DNA of 64,000 nucleotides from PXAP01 sp046483315 (GTDB lineage: Bacteria; Bacteroidota; Bacteroidia; Bacteroidales; PUMT01): contig JAWODJ010000114.1 in NCBI GenBank assembly GCA_046483315.1, forward strand, positions 1 to 64,000, in the 5' to 3' direction. Position numbers and translations under genes: made by a program. The notes under the pieces were generated by a model. The model was given only the letters and a program-made list of their open reading frames with translations, ran no database searches and had not been told where the DNA came from. Positions 8,969-18,708 of the stretch are shown piece after piece (position 1 is the stretch's first letter; each line of letters opens with the position of its first letter).

Positions 8969-11113
8969 ATGGAAAGAATCCTGGAATTATTTAAAAAATA
9001 CTATAACGGGATAGTTGTTATCTCACTGTTCGTGATTACTGCCCTGCTTATCTTGTATTTGCTTCCCCGGGAAGGTAAATTCAGGTATGAATATCAACGG
9101 GGTCGTCCGTGGATGCATGAAACACTGATTGCCCCCTTTAACTTTCCCATATATAAATCCGAATCGGAACTGGAAGCTGAACGGGATAGTGTTCTGGAAG
9201 ATTTCCGTCCCTATTTCCAGTATGACAGTCTGGTGTATGATTCGATCATTAAGGCTTATAATAGTTATTTTCAGAGAAGCTGGGAAGGTTATTTTAATAA
9301 TCAATCTGAATCAGGTGTTGATATGCCTGAATTTCCTGTGAGTGAGAATCCTGATTTCATGAATATTAAGGATGCTTTTATTGATTTCAGCAGTGGGTTG
9401 TTGAGAGAAGTGTATGAGCAGGGTATTCTTGACCCGGTGGAGGCTGCAGACAGGGGCTTTTCTTTAGAGGAATCAATAATAATTGTAAAAAACAATATTG
9501 GAGAGAGAACTTCCCCTGAAGAGTTCTTTACTCAGAAATCAGCATACGAACATATTACAGGAAAGATTGATGAATGGCTTTCTGCAGAACTCAGTGATAA
9601 GCCATCGTATATGGCTGAGTTTTTTAATACCCTGGAATACAGCGACTTTGTCATGCCTAATTTGTTTTTTGATGAGGCAACAACCAACAGGGTGCGTCAG
9701 AGCCTGCTGGAAGATATTTCTCATGCCAGGGGAATGGTACAGGCGGGAGAACGTATTGTATCCAAGGGTGATCTGATAACCGGTGATATTTTTCTGATAC
9801 TTGAATCTCTCAGAAGGGAATATGAAACAAAGTTGCGTGGCGCAAATCTTAATATGATTCTTTTGGGACAGTTTATTCTTGTCTTTAGCCTGGTAATCAT
9901 TCTTTACCTCTTTTTATATAACTTCAGACGTGAGATACTCCATAATATCCGTAAGACACTTTTCATTCTTTTCCTGCTGTTTATGATGGTTTTTATGTCT
10001 ATAATGTTTATCAGGTTCAGCATGATCAGTTTTTATATAGTTCCTTTTGCGATCGTACCCATAATTATGAGAACTTTTTATGACGAGAGGCTTGCCCTGT
10101 TTATTCATACCATCATATTGCTGCTTGTCGGTTTCTTTGCTCCCAACAGTTTTGAATTTGTTTTTCTGAATTTTGTAATTGGTATTGTTGCAATATTCAG
10201 CCTTACTAATCTGCATCGCCGCAGCAAATTATTCTTTACCGCCGTTATAATTATCCTGTCATATTCCCTGCTGTATTTTGGAATTGCTATTATCCAGGAA
10301 AGAAGCATCGAAGCAATTGAATGGATCAATTTTGTGTGGTTTGGAGGTAATGGACTGCTTGTGCTCACTACCTATCCATTACTATATATTTTTGAAAAAA
10401 CGTTTGGTTTTATATCTGATGCAACACTAATGGAGCTGTCAGATACAAATCAGCCTCTTTTACGAAAACTTGCTGAAGAAGCGCCAGGTACTTTTCAGCA
10501 TTCTATCCAGGTGGCTAACCTTTCTGAGGCGGCTGTTAATGAGATAGGAGGGAATCCTCTCCTTGTAAGGACAGGAGCTTTATATCATGATATAGGCAAG
10601 ATGTCAAATCCTTTTTATTTTATTGAAAATCAGACTTCAGGTTATAATCCGCATAATTCACTCGAATTTGAAGAAAGCGCACAAATGATCATCTCGCACG
10701 TAACAAAAGGTGTTGAAATGGCAAAAAAGAATAATCTGCCTGTACAGATCATTGATTTTATCCTCACCCATCACGGAACGACCAGGGTTCAGTATTTTTA
10801 CAAGTCATATCTTAACAAGTATCCTGATGATGAGGTTGATGCTGGCAAATATACTTATCCCGGACCCAGGCCATTCTCAAAGGAGACAGCAGCACTGATG
10901 ATGGCCGATTCTGTTGAGGCTGCCTCCAGAAGCCTTAAAGAGATTAATATGGAATCTATCAATGCGTTGGTTGACTCAATTATAGATAACCAGGTCAGTG
11001 AAGAGCAATTCGCAAATACTGAAATTACATTCAGGGATATTTCAAAGATAAAGGAGGTTTATAAGAAGAAACTTCGCAATATTTATCATGCAAGGGTTGC
11101 ATATCCGGAATAA
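8969..11113 (+). CDS. 7TM-HD protein, cyclic-di-AMP phosphodiesterase PgpH-like
   Basis: The 714-residue protein has an N-terminal membrane anchor (about residues 15-30), a large extracytoplasmic region to about residue 285, a block of seven membrane segments (about 295-485) and a cytoplasmic HD domain. The HD motifs are visible: FQHSIQVANLSEAA, GALYHDIGKMSNPFYF, and DFILTHHGTTRV. This is the 7TMR-HDED/7TMR-HD architecture of PgpH, which hydrolyses cyclic di-AMP. By analogy it would control osmotic or wall homeostasis; potassium transporters, which c-di-AMP often regulates, are encoded 25 kb away. The substrate is assigned by family. Confidence 0.88.
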   Translation: MERILELFKKYYNGIVVISLFVITALLILYLLPREGKFRYEYQRGRPWMHETLIAPFNFPIYKSESELEAERDSVLEDFRPYFQYDSLVYDSIIKAYNSYFQRSWEGYFNNQSESGVDMPEFPVSENPDFMNIKDAFIDFSSGLLREVYEQGILDPVEAADRGFSLEESIIIVKNNIGERTSPEEFFTQKSAYEHITGKIDEWLSAELSDKPSYMAEFFNTLEYSDFVMPNLFFDEATTNRVRQSLLEDISHARGMVQAGERIVSKGDLITGDIFLILESLRREYETKLRGANLNMILLGQFILVFSLVIILYLFLYNFRREILHNIRKTLFILFLLFMMVFMSIMFIRFSMISFYIVPFAIVPIIMRTFYDERLALFIHTIILLLVGFFAPNSFEFVFLNFVIGIVAIFSLTNLHRRSKLFFTAVIIILSYSLLYFGIAIIQERSIEAIEWINFVWFGGNGLLVLTTYPLLYIFEKTFGFISDATLMELSDTNQPLLRKLAEEAPGTFQHSIQVANLSEAAVNEIGGNPLLVRTGALYHDIGKMSNPFYFIENQTSGYNPHNSLEFEESAQMIISHVTKGVEMAKKNNLPVQIIDFILTHHGTTRVQYFYKSYLNKYPDDEVDAGKYTYPGPRPFSKETAALMMADSVEAASRSLKEINMESINALVDSIIDNQVSEEQFANTEITFRDISKIKEVYKKKLRNIYHARVAYPE

Positions 11114-11121
11114 CACCATGG

Positions 11122-11769
11122 CTACCAGCGCATATCTATAACTTCTACCCCCGGGTAATCTGATTTATTGAATAGAAAGAATGAACCGGGCAGTTCACCG
11201 GTAAAATTAAAATCATTGACTATAAGAGTATATCTGTTACCGTCTTTTCCGGCAATTACCGCTGAATGCAGTATATGATCCTCCTGTCTTATGAAAAGTT
11301 TTACGGTATGAAAATCATGATCAAGTTCAACCGGATGCAGATCTATCTCATAAAGCGTTATCCTTTCGTGATTTTCTTCTCCTATAAACCGGTAGCTGAA
11401 CTCTTCATTGTATATGGTGAAAAGTTTTGCAGGATTAGAGATAAGGCCGCCACTCTCTTCAGGGTCACTTATTATTACTTCGTTTACCTCCGGCATATAG
11501 GTGTATACCGATTTGCCGTCAAACCGGGTTTCTGTCTCCATGAAACTTAACCTGTATTTATCATTGCTGATTATTATCTCTCCTTCAAACTCTTCAGGTA
11601 TATCATCCCTGAGGCTTGATACAATAACCGTAAAGTCTATTGATACAGAGGGAGCTGAAATTACCTGTTCTGAAAATTGTTCAAGAATTTTCCGGGCTTT
11701 TTCCTCCTGCTGTGTGCCTGACATATTGCCGTAACAAACAATCAGAAGTGTGATAAGGACTATATACAT
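11122..11769 (-). CDS. LolA-like outer-membrane lipoprotein carrier protein
   Basis: The 215-residue protein has an N-terminal signal sequence (about residues 1-18) and the LolA-type half-barrel pattern: an N-terminal helix KARKILEQFSEQV, then alternating strands including FEGEIIISNDKYRLSF, TRFDGKSVYTYMPEVNEV and the late ILHSAVIAGKDGNRYTL. LolA carries lipoproteins across the periplasm. The gene starts 12 bp after ftsK and is probably co-transcribed with it, an arrangement seen elsewhere in this phylum. Confidence 0.78.
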   Translation of the reverse strand: MYIVLITLLIVCYGNMSGTQQEEKARKILEQFSEQVISAPSVSIDFTVIVSSLRDDIPEEFEGEIIISNDKYRLSFMETETRFDGKSVYTYMPEVNEVIISDPEESGGLISNPAKLFTIYNEEFSYRFIGEENHERITLYEIDLHPVELDHDFHTVKLFIRQEDHILHSAVIAGKDGNRYTLIVNDFNFTGELPGSFFLFNKSDYPGVEVIDMRW

Positions 11770-11781
11770 TCTTTTAAGACT

Positions 11782-14160
11782 TTAATTATTCAATTCTCTC
11801 AATAACTGTTCCAAACTGTATTCGTCCTGTATTAAAACCTGCCGTGCTTTGCTGCCTTCAAAAGAACCCACTATACCGGCGGCTTCCAGCTGGTCAATTA
11901 TCCGTCCGGCGCGGTTATATCCGATTGAAAACTTTCTCTGAATAAGAGAAGTTGAGCCCTGCTGGTGCTGGACAACCAGTCTGGCTGCTTCATCAAAAAT
12001 ATCATCCCTTTTCCTCAGATCGACTTCGGCCGTTTCCTGTCCTGAATCCCCAACATATTCAGGTAAAAGATGGGCGGTGGCATACCCTTTCTGAGATCCG
12101 ATAAATTCAGTTATGCGGTCAATCTCAGGGGTATCGATAAAAGCACATTGTAATCTTATCATTTCATTTCCTGCAGTGATCAGCATATCACCCCTCCCTA
12201 TGAGCTGGTTGGCACCCGGTGTATCAAGTATGGTTCTGGAATCCATCATGGAGGTTACCCTGAAGGCTATGCGGCTTGGAAAGTTTGCCTTGATAACTCC
12301 CGTTATAATATTTGTTGTAGGACGCTGTGTTGCTATTACCAGATGAATTCCTATTGCTCTTGCCAGCTGTGCAAGTCTTGCCAGGGGAGTCTCTATTTCG
12401 CGTCCGGCAGTCATAATCAGATCTGCAAATTCATCGATTATAACAACAATGTATGGCATATAGCGGTGGCCTTTTTCAGGGTTCAGCCGGCGTGCTGTGA
12501 ATTTGGCATTATACTCCTTTATATTTCTTACATGTGCCTCCTTAAGCAGATTGTATCTCTCATCCATTTCTATGGTAAGCGACTGCAGTGTATGAATAAC
12601 CTTCTCCGTATCTGTAATTATGGCTTCTTCAGTGTCGGGCAGTTTGGCAAGGTAGTGGTTCTCTATTTTTGAATAAACTGTGAGCTCCACCTTTTTGGGA
12701 TCTATCAGTACAAACTTTAATTGTGCCGGATGTTTTTTATATAGAAGTGAAGTGAGTATGGCATTAAGGCCTACTGATTTTCCCTGTCCCGTTGCTCCGG
12801 CAATAAGAAGGTGTGGCATCCTGGTGAGATCAACGGCAAAAGTATCGTTCGATATTGTCTTGCCCAGAACTATGGGAAGCTCATATTTTGCTTCCTGGAA
12901 TTTCAAAGAACTTATAACTGAGCGCATTGATACTATCTCAGGATTCTGGTTGGGAACTTCAATGCCGATGGTGCCTCTTCCCGGGATTGGTGCAATTATT
13001 CTGATTCCCAGCGCGGAGAGGCTCAAGGCAATATCATCTTCAAGATTTTTTATCTTGGAAATGCGGATACCAGGGGCAGGGACTATCTCATATAAAGTTA
13101 CCGTAGGACCGATCGTAGCTGTTATTTTATCTATCTGGATCTTGTAATTGCCAAGAGTCTCAACTATCCTGTTTTTATTGGTTAGAAGTTCCTCTTTGCT
13201 TACTGAGCTTTCGGCTGATTTGTATAGTTCAAGAAGGTTTACGGGAGGAAATTTATAGGAGGGAAGATCAAGGGTCGGATCATAATCCTCAACAGTATGA
13301 GTATCTATAAGGTCTTCCGAAAGGCTATGATCATCAGCTTTTTTTTCTTTTACCAGCAGTCTGATGCTATCTTTATCTTCGTTTTCTTCTTCATATATAC
13401 TTCCCTCATGACTTTGGCTGCCTTCATTGTCAATTTCGAAAGGTTCGTCTCTTTTAATGACATTTTCTCCGGCAATTGATTCTGCTGCTTCAGGTTGTGT
13501 CAGATTAATGTTATCGTTATTATTACTTTTTCCGGTTTCGGGGTTTCTGATATTTATCTTCCAGGCGATGTTTTTAATGATCTCAGATGAGCGTTTTACC
13601 GAGAAAAGCAATAAGAAAAAGAAAAGAAGGATTAATAGAAATGCTGTACCCGTTTTTCCTATAAAGGCATTTAGCCATTCTGCCATAAAATATCCATGGG
13701 CGCCGCCTGGACCGCTTCCCAGAAATCCTCCGGCATCTTTGAATATGTAGCCAAGGGTTAAAGATAAAATGATAGCGCCCGCCACTGTTATCCTCAATGT
13801 CCTTCCATATGGGGCCAGTCTGATCCTTATCAGCTTAAAACCGGTCAATATCAGAATAAGAGGTATGCAGAATGAAGCTATCCCGAACCATTTGTTAATA
13901 AATAGAGATGAGAGCCATGCCCCGGTTTTGCCTGCCCAGTTTTCAACCCTGATATCCGGATTTGAAATAATTTTTTCCCATTCAAAGCTCTGGTCGGTTT
14001 TCCATGTAAAGAAGTAGGATACAAATGATAAGGTCAGAAATAAGGCGAAAATCAAAATAAAACTGCCAAGGGCAAGTCTGAAACGTTCATCCCTGAAAAA
14101 TCCGCTTGTACCTTTTGGTTTTTTTACGGTTTGCTCTTTTTGTTCTTTTGCTGAAACCAT
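11782..14160 (-). CDS. ftsK: DNA translocase FtsK/SpoIIIE
   Basis: The 792-residue protein has four N-terminal membrane segments (about residues 25-190), a linker rich in Glu/Asp/Asn (about 200-305), the alpha-beta motor and a C-terminal gamma winged helix. The Walker A motif is GATGQGKSVGLN, Walker B lies in YIVVIIDEFADLIM, and the gamma domain contains TSLIQRKFSIGYNRAGRI, which reads KOPS-type polarity signals. It pumps chromosome termini through the division septum. The linker is short compared with that of E. coli, as is usual outside Proteobacteria. Confidence 0.95.
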   Translation of the reverse strand: MVSAKEQKEQTVKKPKGTSGFFRDERFRLALGSFILIFALFLTLSFVSYFFTWKTDQSFEWEKIISNPDIRVENWAGKTGAWLSSLFINKWFGIASFCIPLILILTGFKLIRIRLAPYGRTLRITVAGAIILSLTLGYIFKDAGGFLGSGPGGAHGYFMAEWLNAFIGKTGTAFLLILLFFFLLLFSVKRSSEIIKNIAWKINIRNPETGKSNNNDNINLTQPEAAESIAGENVIKRDEPFEIDNEGSQSHEGSIYEEENEDKDSIRLLVKEKKADDHSLSEDLIDTHTVEDYDPTLDLPSYKFPPVNLLELYKSAESSVSKEELLTNKNRIVETLGNYKIQIDKITATIGPTVTLYEIVPAPGIRISKIKNLEDDIALSLSALGIRIIAPIPGRGTIGIEVPNQNPEIVSMRSVISSLKFQEAKYELPIVLGKTISNDTFAVDLTRMPHLLIAGATGQGKSVGLNAILTSLLYKKHPAQLKFVLIDPKKVELTVYSKIENHYLAKLPDTEEAIITDTEKVIHTLQSLTIEMDERYNLLKEAHVRNIKEYNAKFTARRLNPEKGHRYMPYIVVIIDEFADLIMTAGREIETPLARLAQLARAIGIHLVIATQRPTTNIITGVIKANFPSRIAFRVTSMMDSRTILDTPGANQLIGRGDMLITAGNEMIRLQCAFIDTPEIDRITEFIGSQKGYATAHLLPEYVGDSGQETAEVDLRKRDDIFDEAARLVVQHQQGSTSLIQRKFSIGYNRAGRIIDQLEAAGIVGSFEGSKARQVLIQDEYSLEQLLRELNN

Positions 14161-14358
14161 GATATTTTTAAGTACCTAATCCTGCCTCTTCCGGTAATTT
14201 AACCTGTCAGGTTCATTATTAAATGAAGTGCTGTCTCTTTCGCCTGTAAATTTGCAAATTTTTATCCAAGATCCCCCTTTTTTTTAAAAATAACAAAAGC
14301 CAAATTGTTACTGTATCAATTTCAGTATGGGAATTTAATAAATATCAGAAAAATATTA

Positions 14359-14366
14359 TAGCTTTG
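14359..14366 (+). promoter_or_regulatory. Candidate -7 box of the carbamate kinase gene
   Basis: TAGCTTTG matches TAnnTTTG and is 33 bases before the carbamate kinase ATG. The -33 position shows TTTA at about 14334-14337 in place of TTTG. Confidence 0.45.
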
Positions 14367-14399
14367 TATACTTAACTATGAGTTAGTAAATAACTGTAT

Positions 14400-15356
14400 A
14401 TGTGTAAATTAGCTGTAGTGGCTCTTGGGGGCAATGCATTATTGCGCGGAGATCAGGCAGGGACAATTGATGAACAGGAACAAAATACCTCTGACACCCT
14501 TGAGAACCTGGTATTCCTGTTGAAGGAAGGTTATAATCTTGTTATAACTCACGGTAATGGCCCGCAGGTGGGAAATATCCTCATGAGAAACGATGCAGGG
14601 GAACAGAACTATGGAATACCTCAGATGCCACTGGATATTTGTGTTGCCGATTCCCAGGGAGGGATTGGTTACATGATTGAAAGAATTATGCTGAATGTTC
14701 TCAGGAAGCATAATCTGAACAGGGAAATTGTTACACTTGCCACTATGGTTGAGGTGGATAAAAATGATGAGGCATTTATGAATCCCTCCAAACGTGTTGG
14801 TAAGATTTATACTAAAGATCAGGCAGACAGGCTTTCCGGTGAAAAGGGCTGGGAATTCAGGGAAGAAGTAAAGATAAAGGATGGATGGCGCAGGGTTGTT
14901 CCTTCTCCCGGGCCAATAAGTATATTAAACGAGAATATAGTAGCAAAACTGGCTCATGAAGGCACTATTGTAATTGCAGCAGGAGGAGGGGGTGTTCCGG
15001 TTTATTATGATGATCAGGGAAATGTCAGGCCTTCTGAGGCTGTTATAGATAAGGATCTTGCAGGGTCACTGCTTGCTGCAAGGATCAAAGCAGATGAATT
15101 CTATATACTTACAGACGTTCCTTACGTTTTTATAAATTTTAATAAACCCGGCCAGCAGGCAGTTGAGTTTTTAGATAGAGCAGATACTGTTAAATACATG
15201 GAGAAGGGAATGTTTGCAGAAGGCAGCATGGCTCCCAAGATCAGAGCATGTTTACAGTTTATAGAAAAGGGAGGAGGGAAGAGCGTTATAACCGAAGCTT
15301 TTAAATTGTCAGATAGAAAGTATGGAACCAAAATTACAATGGAATACGAGGATTGA
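14400..15356 (+). CDS. arcC: Carbamate kinase
   Basis: The 318-residue protein belongs to the amino-acid kinase family and carries the carbamate kinase signatures VVALGGNALLRGD at the N-terminus, ITHGNGPQVGNIL near residue 50, and VVPSPGPISI. The enzyme interconverts carbamoyl phosphate plus ADP with carbamate plus ATP. In fermenters it usually makes ATP from citrulline breakdown. An ornithine carbamoyltransferase gene follows 105 bp downstream, but no arginine deiminase or arginine/ornithine antiporter gene is nearby. Confidence 0.93.
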   Translation: MCKLAVVALGGNALLRGDQAGTIDEQEQNTSDTLENLVFLLKEGYNLVITHGNGPQVGNILMRNDAGEQNYGIPQMPLDICVADSQGGIGYMIERIMLNVLRKHNLNREIVTLATMVEVDKNDEAFMNPSKRVGKIYTKDQADRLSGEKGWEFREEVKIKDGWRRVVPSPGPISILNENIVAKLAHEGTIVIAAGGGGVPVYYDDQGNVRPSEAVIDKDLAGSLLAARIKADEFYILTDVPYVFINFNKPGQQAVEFLDRADTVKYMEKGMFAEGSMAPKIRACLQFIEKGGGKSVITEAFKLSDRKYGTKITMEYED

Positions 15357-15461
15357 TTAATAATTACTTATGCTTTTTATCAGAGGTAATCCAATTATAC
15401 GAAAAACCCTTTTAATGCAGAAAACATATCACTTATTGTTGAATTTAAATCAATACATATC

Positions 15462-16463
15462 ATGGCTTATAACATGAGAAATCGTCATTTTTTGAAATTA
15501 CTTGATTTTACACCACAGGAGATAAGATACCTGCTGGATTTATCAGTCACTCTTAAATCTGCCAAATATGCAGGTACCGAACAACAAAGGCTAAAAGGCA
15601 AAAATATTGCATTGATTTTCGAGAAGACTTCAACCCGTACCCGTTGTGCTTTTGAAGTTGCTGCATTTGATCAGGGTGCTCACGTAAGCTATCTGGGGCC
15701 AACCGGCTCACAGATAGGGCATAAGGAATCAATGAAAGACACGGCGCGTGTTCTGGGTCGCATGTATGATGGTATTGAGTATCGTGGTTTCGGCCAGGAT
15801 ATTGTTCAGGAACTTGCTGAATATGCAGGAGTGCCTGTTTGGAATGGCCTTACCAACGAATTTCATCCCACCCAGGTTCTTGCTGATCTTATGACAATGA
15901 TGGAAAACTCTGATAAACCTCTTGAAAATATTGCATTTTGTTATCTCGGAGATGCAAGAAATAATATGGGCAATTCACTTATGGTAGGAGCTGCAAAGAT
16001 GGGTATGGATTTCAGGGCTGCCGCACCACCTGCATGTCAGCCTGATAAAAAGCTTGTTGATAAATGCAGGCTTATCGCAAAGGAAACAGGAGCAAAAATA
16101 ACTGTAACCGGCAATGTCCGGGAAGCAGTTAGTGGAGTGGACTTTTTATATACCGATGTATGGGTATCAATGGGTGAACCCGAATCTGTATGGGAAGACC
16201 GGATAAATTTGCTCAAACCTTACCAGGTTAACAGGAAGACCATAACCTGGTGTGGAAATCCCGGAGTGAAATTTCTGCATTGCCTTCCCGCCTTTCATAA
16301 TCGTGAAACAAAAGTCGGAGAAGAAATGTATCAAAAGTTTGGTATTGAATCTATGGAAGTAACCGAAGATATTTTTGAATCCGAGCATTCTGTTGTTTTT
16401 GACCAGTCTGAAAACCGCATGCACACCATAAAAGCTGTCATGGTTGCAACCCTGGGACAGTAA
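15462..16463 (+). CDS. argF: Ornithine carbamoyltransferase
   Basis: The 333-residue enzyme has the carbamoyl-phosphate site STRTRCAF, the gate motif GPTGSQIGHKES, the HPTQVLADLMTM stretch, and the ornithine-site cysteine in FLHCLPAFHN. It transfers the carbamoyl group to ornithine or, in reverse, phosphorolyses citrulline. Its length and the motif DTARVLGRMYDGIEYRG fit the E. coli ArgF/catabolic ArcB branch. Being next to carbamate kinase favours a catabolic role, but no arginine deiminase is seen, so the direction of use is uncertain. Confidence 0.92.
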   Translation: MAYNMRNRHFLKLLDFTPQEIRYLLDLSVTLKSAKYAGTEQQRLKGKNIALIFEKTSTRTRCAFEVAAFDQGAHVSYLGPTGSQIGHKESMKDTARVLGRMYDGIEYRGFGQDIVQELAEYAGVPVWNGLTNEFHPTQVLADLMTMMENSDKPLENIAFCYLGDARNNMGNSLMVGAAKMGMDFRAAAPPACQPDKKLVDKCRLIAKETGAKITVTGNVREAVSGVDFLYTDVWVSMGEPESVWEDRINLLKPYQVNRKTITWCGNPGVKFLHCLPAFHNRETKVGEEMYQKFGIESMEVTEDIFESEHSVVFDQSENRMHTIKAVMVATLGQ

Positions 16464-16488
16464 AAACATGATGTGCATATTATTACAC

Positions 16489-16532
16489 AATCCGGAACAG
16501 ACTATATGAAGTTATTGTTCCGGATTTTTTTA
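16489..16532 (+). terminator. Intrinsic terminator after ornithine carbamoyltransferase
   Basis: AATCCGGAACA (16489-16499) pairs perfectly with TGTTCCGGATT (16516-16526), and the right arm runs into a T tract. It lies 26 bp after the stop codon. Confidence 0.85.
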
Positions 16533-16614
16533 CCGGGATTTTTTTTATTCAAACATTAATTCATAACTTGTTTATGATTTTATATTTATTTGTTTGGATA
16601 AAACCTTCACAGCT

Positions 16615-16866
16615 ATGACAATTTACATCGGGAATATTCCCTATTCATTAAAAGAAACCGATATCGAGCAATTATTTGCCGAATTCGGAACAGTGATGTC
16701 TGTCAAGATCATTACTGATAAATTTACTCACAGATCAAAGGGTTATGGATTTGTTGAAATGGAAAATGATTCAGAGGGGGAAAGCGCCATTGAAAATCTT
16801 AACGGCAAAGATGTACTGGGAAGGAGTTTAAAGGTTAGCAGGGCCAATCCGCGCAAAAACGGGTGA
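16615..16866 (+). CDS. Small RRM-domain RNA-binding protein
   Basis: The 83-residue protein is a single RNA recognition motif. RNP2 is IYIGNI at residues 3-8 and RNP1 is KGYGFVEM near residue 44. Such small RRM proteins are common in Bacteroidota and bind single-stranded RNA; a role in post-transcriptional control has been proposed for the group. The frame extends upstream to a TTG at 16594, but the ATG at 16615 starts exactly at the usual family N-terminus (MTIYIGNIP), so I chose it. The C-terminus ends in a short basic tail, ANPRKNG. Confidence 0.9.
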   Translation: MTIYIGNIPYSLKETDIEQLFAEFGTVMSVKIITDKFTHRSKGYGFVEMENDSEGESAIENLNGKDVLGRSLKVSRANPRKNG

Positions 16867-16956
16867 CCTTTCCCGCGGGATTCCATATAAAATGTATAAG
16901 ATGGGCAGGATCACATTATGCCCTTTTTTATTGGAAGGATAAAGCAGGTTATATAA

Positions 16957-16991
16957 ATAAAAAAATGCCTTAATTATATATTTAAGGCATT
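16957..16991 (-). terminator. Intrinsic terminator of tmRNA
   Basis: AATGCCTTAA (16964-16973) and TTAAGGCATT (16982-16991) form a perfect 10-bp stem with an 8-base loop. On the minus strand the stem is followed by a seven-base T run. It starts 13 bases after the tmRNA 3' end. Confidence 0.8.
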
Positions 16992-17004
16992 AAGATAAAA
17001 TCTG

Positions 17005-17394
17005 TGGAGCTGGAGGGAGTCGAACCCTCGTCCAAACAAGGAACCTATATGATTTCTACATGCTTAGTCTGTTATTAATTGTCGGGTTCAGGCCGGCAAC
17101 AGACAGCCTAACTAAACCTTATTCCCTTATTTCTCATCAGAAGTCCGGGAAAAACTCCTGACCAGCCCTAACTTGTCGGTGCCTCTATATCAAAAACCGC
17201 AGGGCGGGGTTTTTGAGAGACAGCTTGTCTGCGATCCTTGACCGCAGATGGAGCATAGATCTTCTTAAGATTATGCTGCAAGCGCGTAGTTATTCTCGCC
17301 GTTTAATTGTTTGCACCACAGTTTAACGAGTTGAATTGCTTTGCTCGGCATGCTTACATATCTGCTCATCTTGCTGTCAAAACCAGTCAGCCCC
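17005..17394 (-). ncRNA. ssrA: Transfer-messenger RNA
   Basis: The minus strand begins GGGGCTGACTGGTTTTGACA and ends in a T-arm (GGGTTCGACTCCCTCCAGCTCC) typical of tmRNA. The 5' GGGGCU pairs with the 3' AGCUCC to form the acceptor stem, and A at 17005 is the discriminator. The CCA is not encoded. The tag frame (codons from 17300 down to 17271) reads GENNYALAA followed by TAA, the tag type of Bacteroidota such as Porphyromonas. The molecule is about 390 nt. It rescues stalled ribosomes together with SmpB, which is not in this window. Confidence 0.95.
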
Positions 17395-17495
17395 ATGAAC
17401 AATATGCAATAGTACAAAAATCCTGCCAATTATAAAACGGTGCATTGATTTAAATATTTTCACTTAAAATGATTATTTTAGTAAAAAATTCCTTT

Positions 17496-18698
17496 ATGCA
17501 TATCGGAGTTCTTAAAGAGACAAAAATACCTGTTGATCGAAGAGTTGCCCTGACTCCCACAGCTGCAGTTAAATTACTGAAACTTTATCCTGAATTTGAT
17601 ATTTCTGTTGAAAGCAGCGAAATAAGATGTTTCAGTGATGATGAGTACAGGGATGCCGGAATACCTGTAAAAGAGGACATTTCAGTATGCGACCTGTTTG
17701 TTGGGATTAAGGAGGTGGACATATCAACACTTCTTCCCGGGAAAACATATCTGTTTTTTTCTCATACTGCCAAAAAACAACTCTATAACCGGAAGCTTTT
17801 ACAGGAGATAGTCCGGAATAAAATTACCCTTGTAGACTTCGAGTACCTTACCAGTGAAGATAATGTGAGACTGGTTGCTTTTGGCAGATGGGCAGGTATG
17901 GTAGGGGCATATAATGGTTTGCGCGGTTATGGATTACGGTATAACCTTTTCAATCTAAAACCTGCTCATAAGTGCCATGACATGAATGAGATGATGGCTG
18001 AAGTTAAAAAAGTCGATCTTCCACCTGTTAAAATACTGATAACCGGTGGAGGACGTGTGGCAGGCGGTGCCATGGAGACCCTTGCCAGGCTTGATTATAA
18101 GTCAGTAAAACCATACGATTTTCTTGAAAAAACATTTGATGAACCCGTTATCTGTCAGATTGAACCATGGGATTACGTTAAACGAAAAGATGGAGAAGAT
18201 TTTGATCTTCAGCATTTCTTTTATTACCCCGAAGAATATGATTCCGTATTTCAACCTTATTCGAAAGTAACCGATCTTTTTATACCCTGTCATTACTGGG
18301 ATCCCCGCTCACCTGTTTTTTTAGAGGAGAAAGATTACCGTAGTCCGCAATTTAATATCTCTGTAATTGCTGATGTGAGCTGTGATATAAGAAAGCCCAT
18401 TGCATCAACCATCAGGGCTTCATCAATTGAGGAACCTTTTTACGGGTATGACCCGGTAACCGGCCTGGAGGGAGATCCATTCGACCTGAAGAATATTACT
18501 GTTATGGCAGTTGATAATCTGCCCGGTGAGCTGCCCCGGGATGCTTCAGTTGAATTTTCGGAGAAACTTATTGAAAATGTCTTTCCTTCCTTTTTAAATG
18601 ACAGGGAAGGTATCATAGAAAGGGCTACTATTGTAAGGGAGGGGGGACTAACTCGGAATTTTTCCTACCTGGAAGATTTTATTGCAGGTGCAGAATAG
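17496..18698 (+). CDS. NAD(P)-dependent dehydrogenase of the saccharopine/alanine dehydrogenase group
   Basis: The 400-residue protein has an N-terminal AlaDh/PNT domain with the start MHIGVLKETKIPVDRRVALT, and a Rossmann segment VKILITGGGRVAGGAMETLARL near the middle. This layout is found in lysine-forming saccharopine dehydrogenase and alanine dehydrogenase. The C-terminal part (CHYWDPRSPVFLE, VIADVSCDIRKPIAST) resembles the saccharopine dehydrogenase side more than alanine dehydrogenase. The substrate cannot be fixed from sequence. An ATG 27 bases upstream (17469) is in frame, but the family N-terminus begins at 17496. Confidence 0.72.
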   Translation: MHIGVLKETKIPVDRRVALTPTAAVKLLKLYPEFDISVESSEIRCFSDDEYRDAGIPVKEDISVCDLFVGIKEVDISTLLPGKTYLFFSHTAKKQLYNRKLLQEIVRNKITLVDFEYLTSEDNVRLVAFGRWAGMVGAYNGLRGYGLRYNLFNLKPAHKCHDMNEMMAEVKKVDLPPVKILITGGGRVAGGAMETLARLDYKSVKPYDFLEKTFDEPVICQIEPWDYVKRKDGEDFDLQHFFYYPEEYDSVFQPYSKVTDLFIPCHYWDPRSPVFLEEKDYRSPQFNISVIADVSCDIRKPIASTIRASSIEEPFYGYDPVTGLEGDPFDLKNITVMAVDNLPGELPRDASVEFSEKLIENVFPSFLNDREGIIERATIVREGGLTRNFSYLEDFIAGAE

Positions 18699-18708
18699 GT
18701 TGATATAC

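Noticed and set aside
12680..13147. 155-residue frame on the plus strand across ftsK
   Set aside because: It lies wholly opposite the motor domain of FtsK, whose motifs are intact, so it is an antisense shadow.
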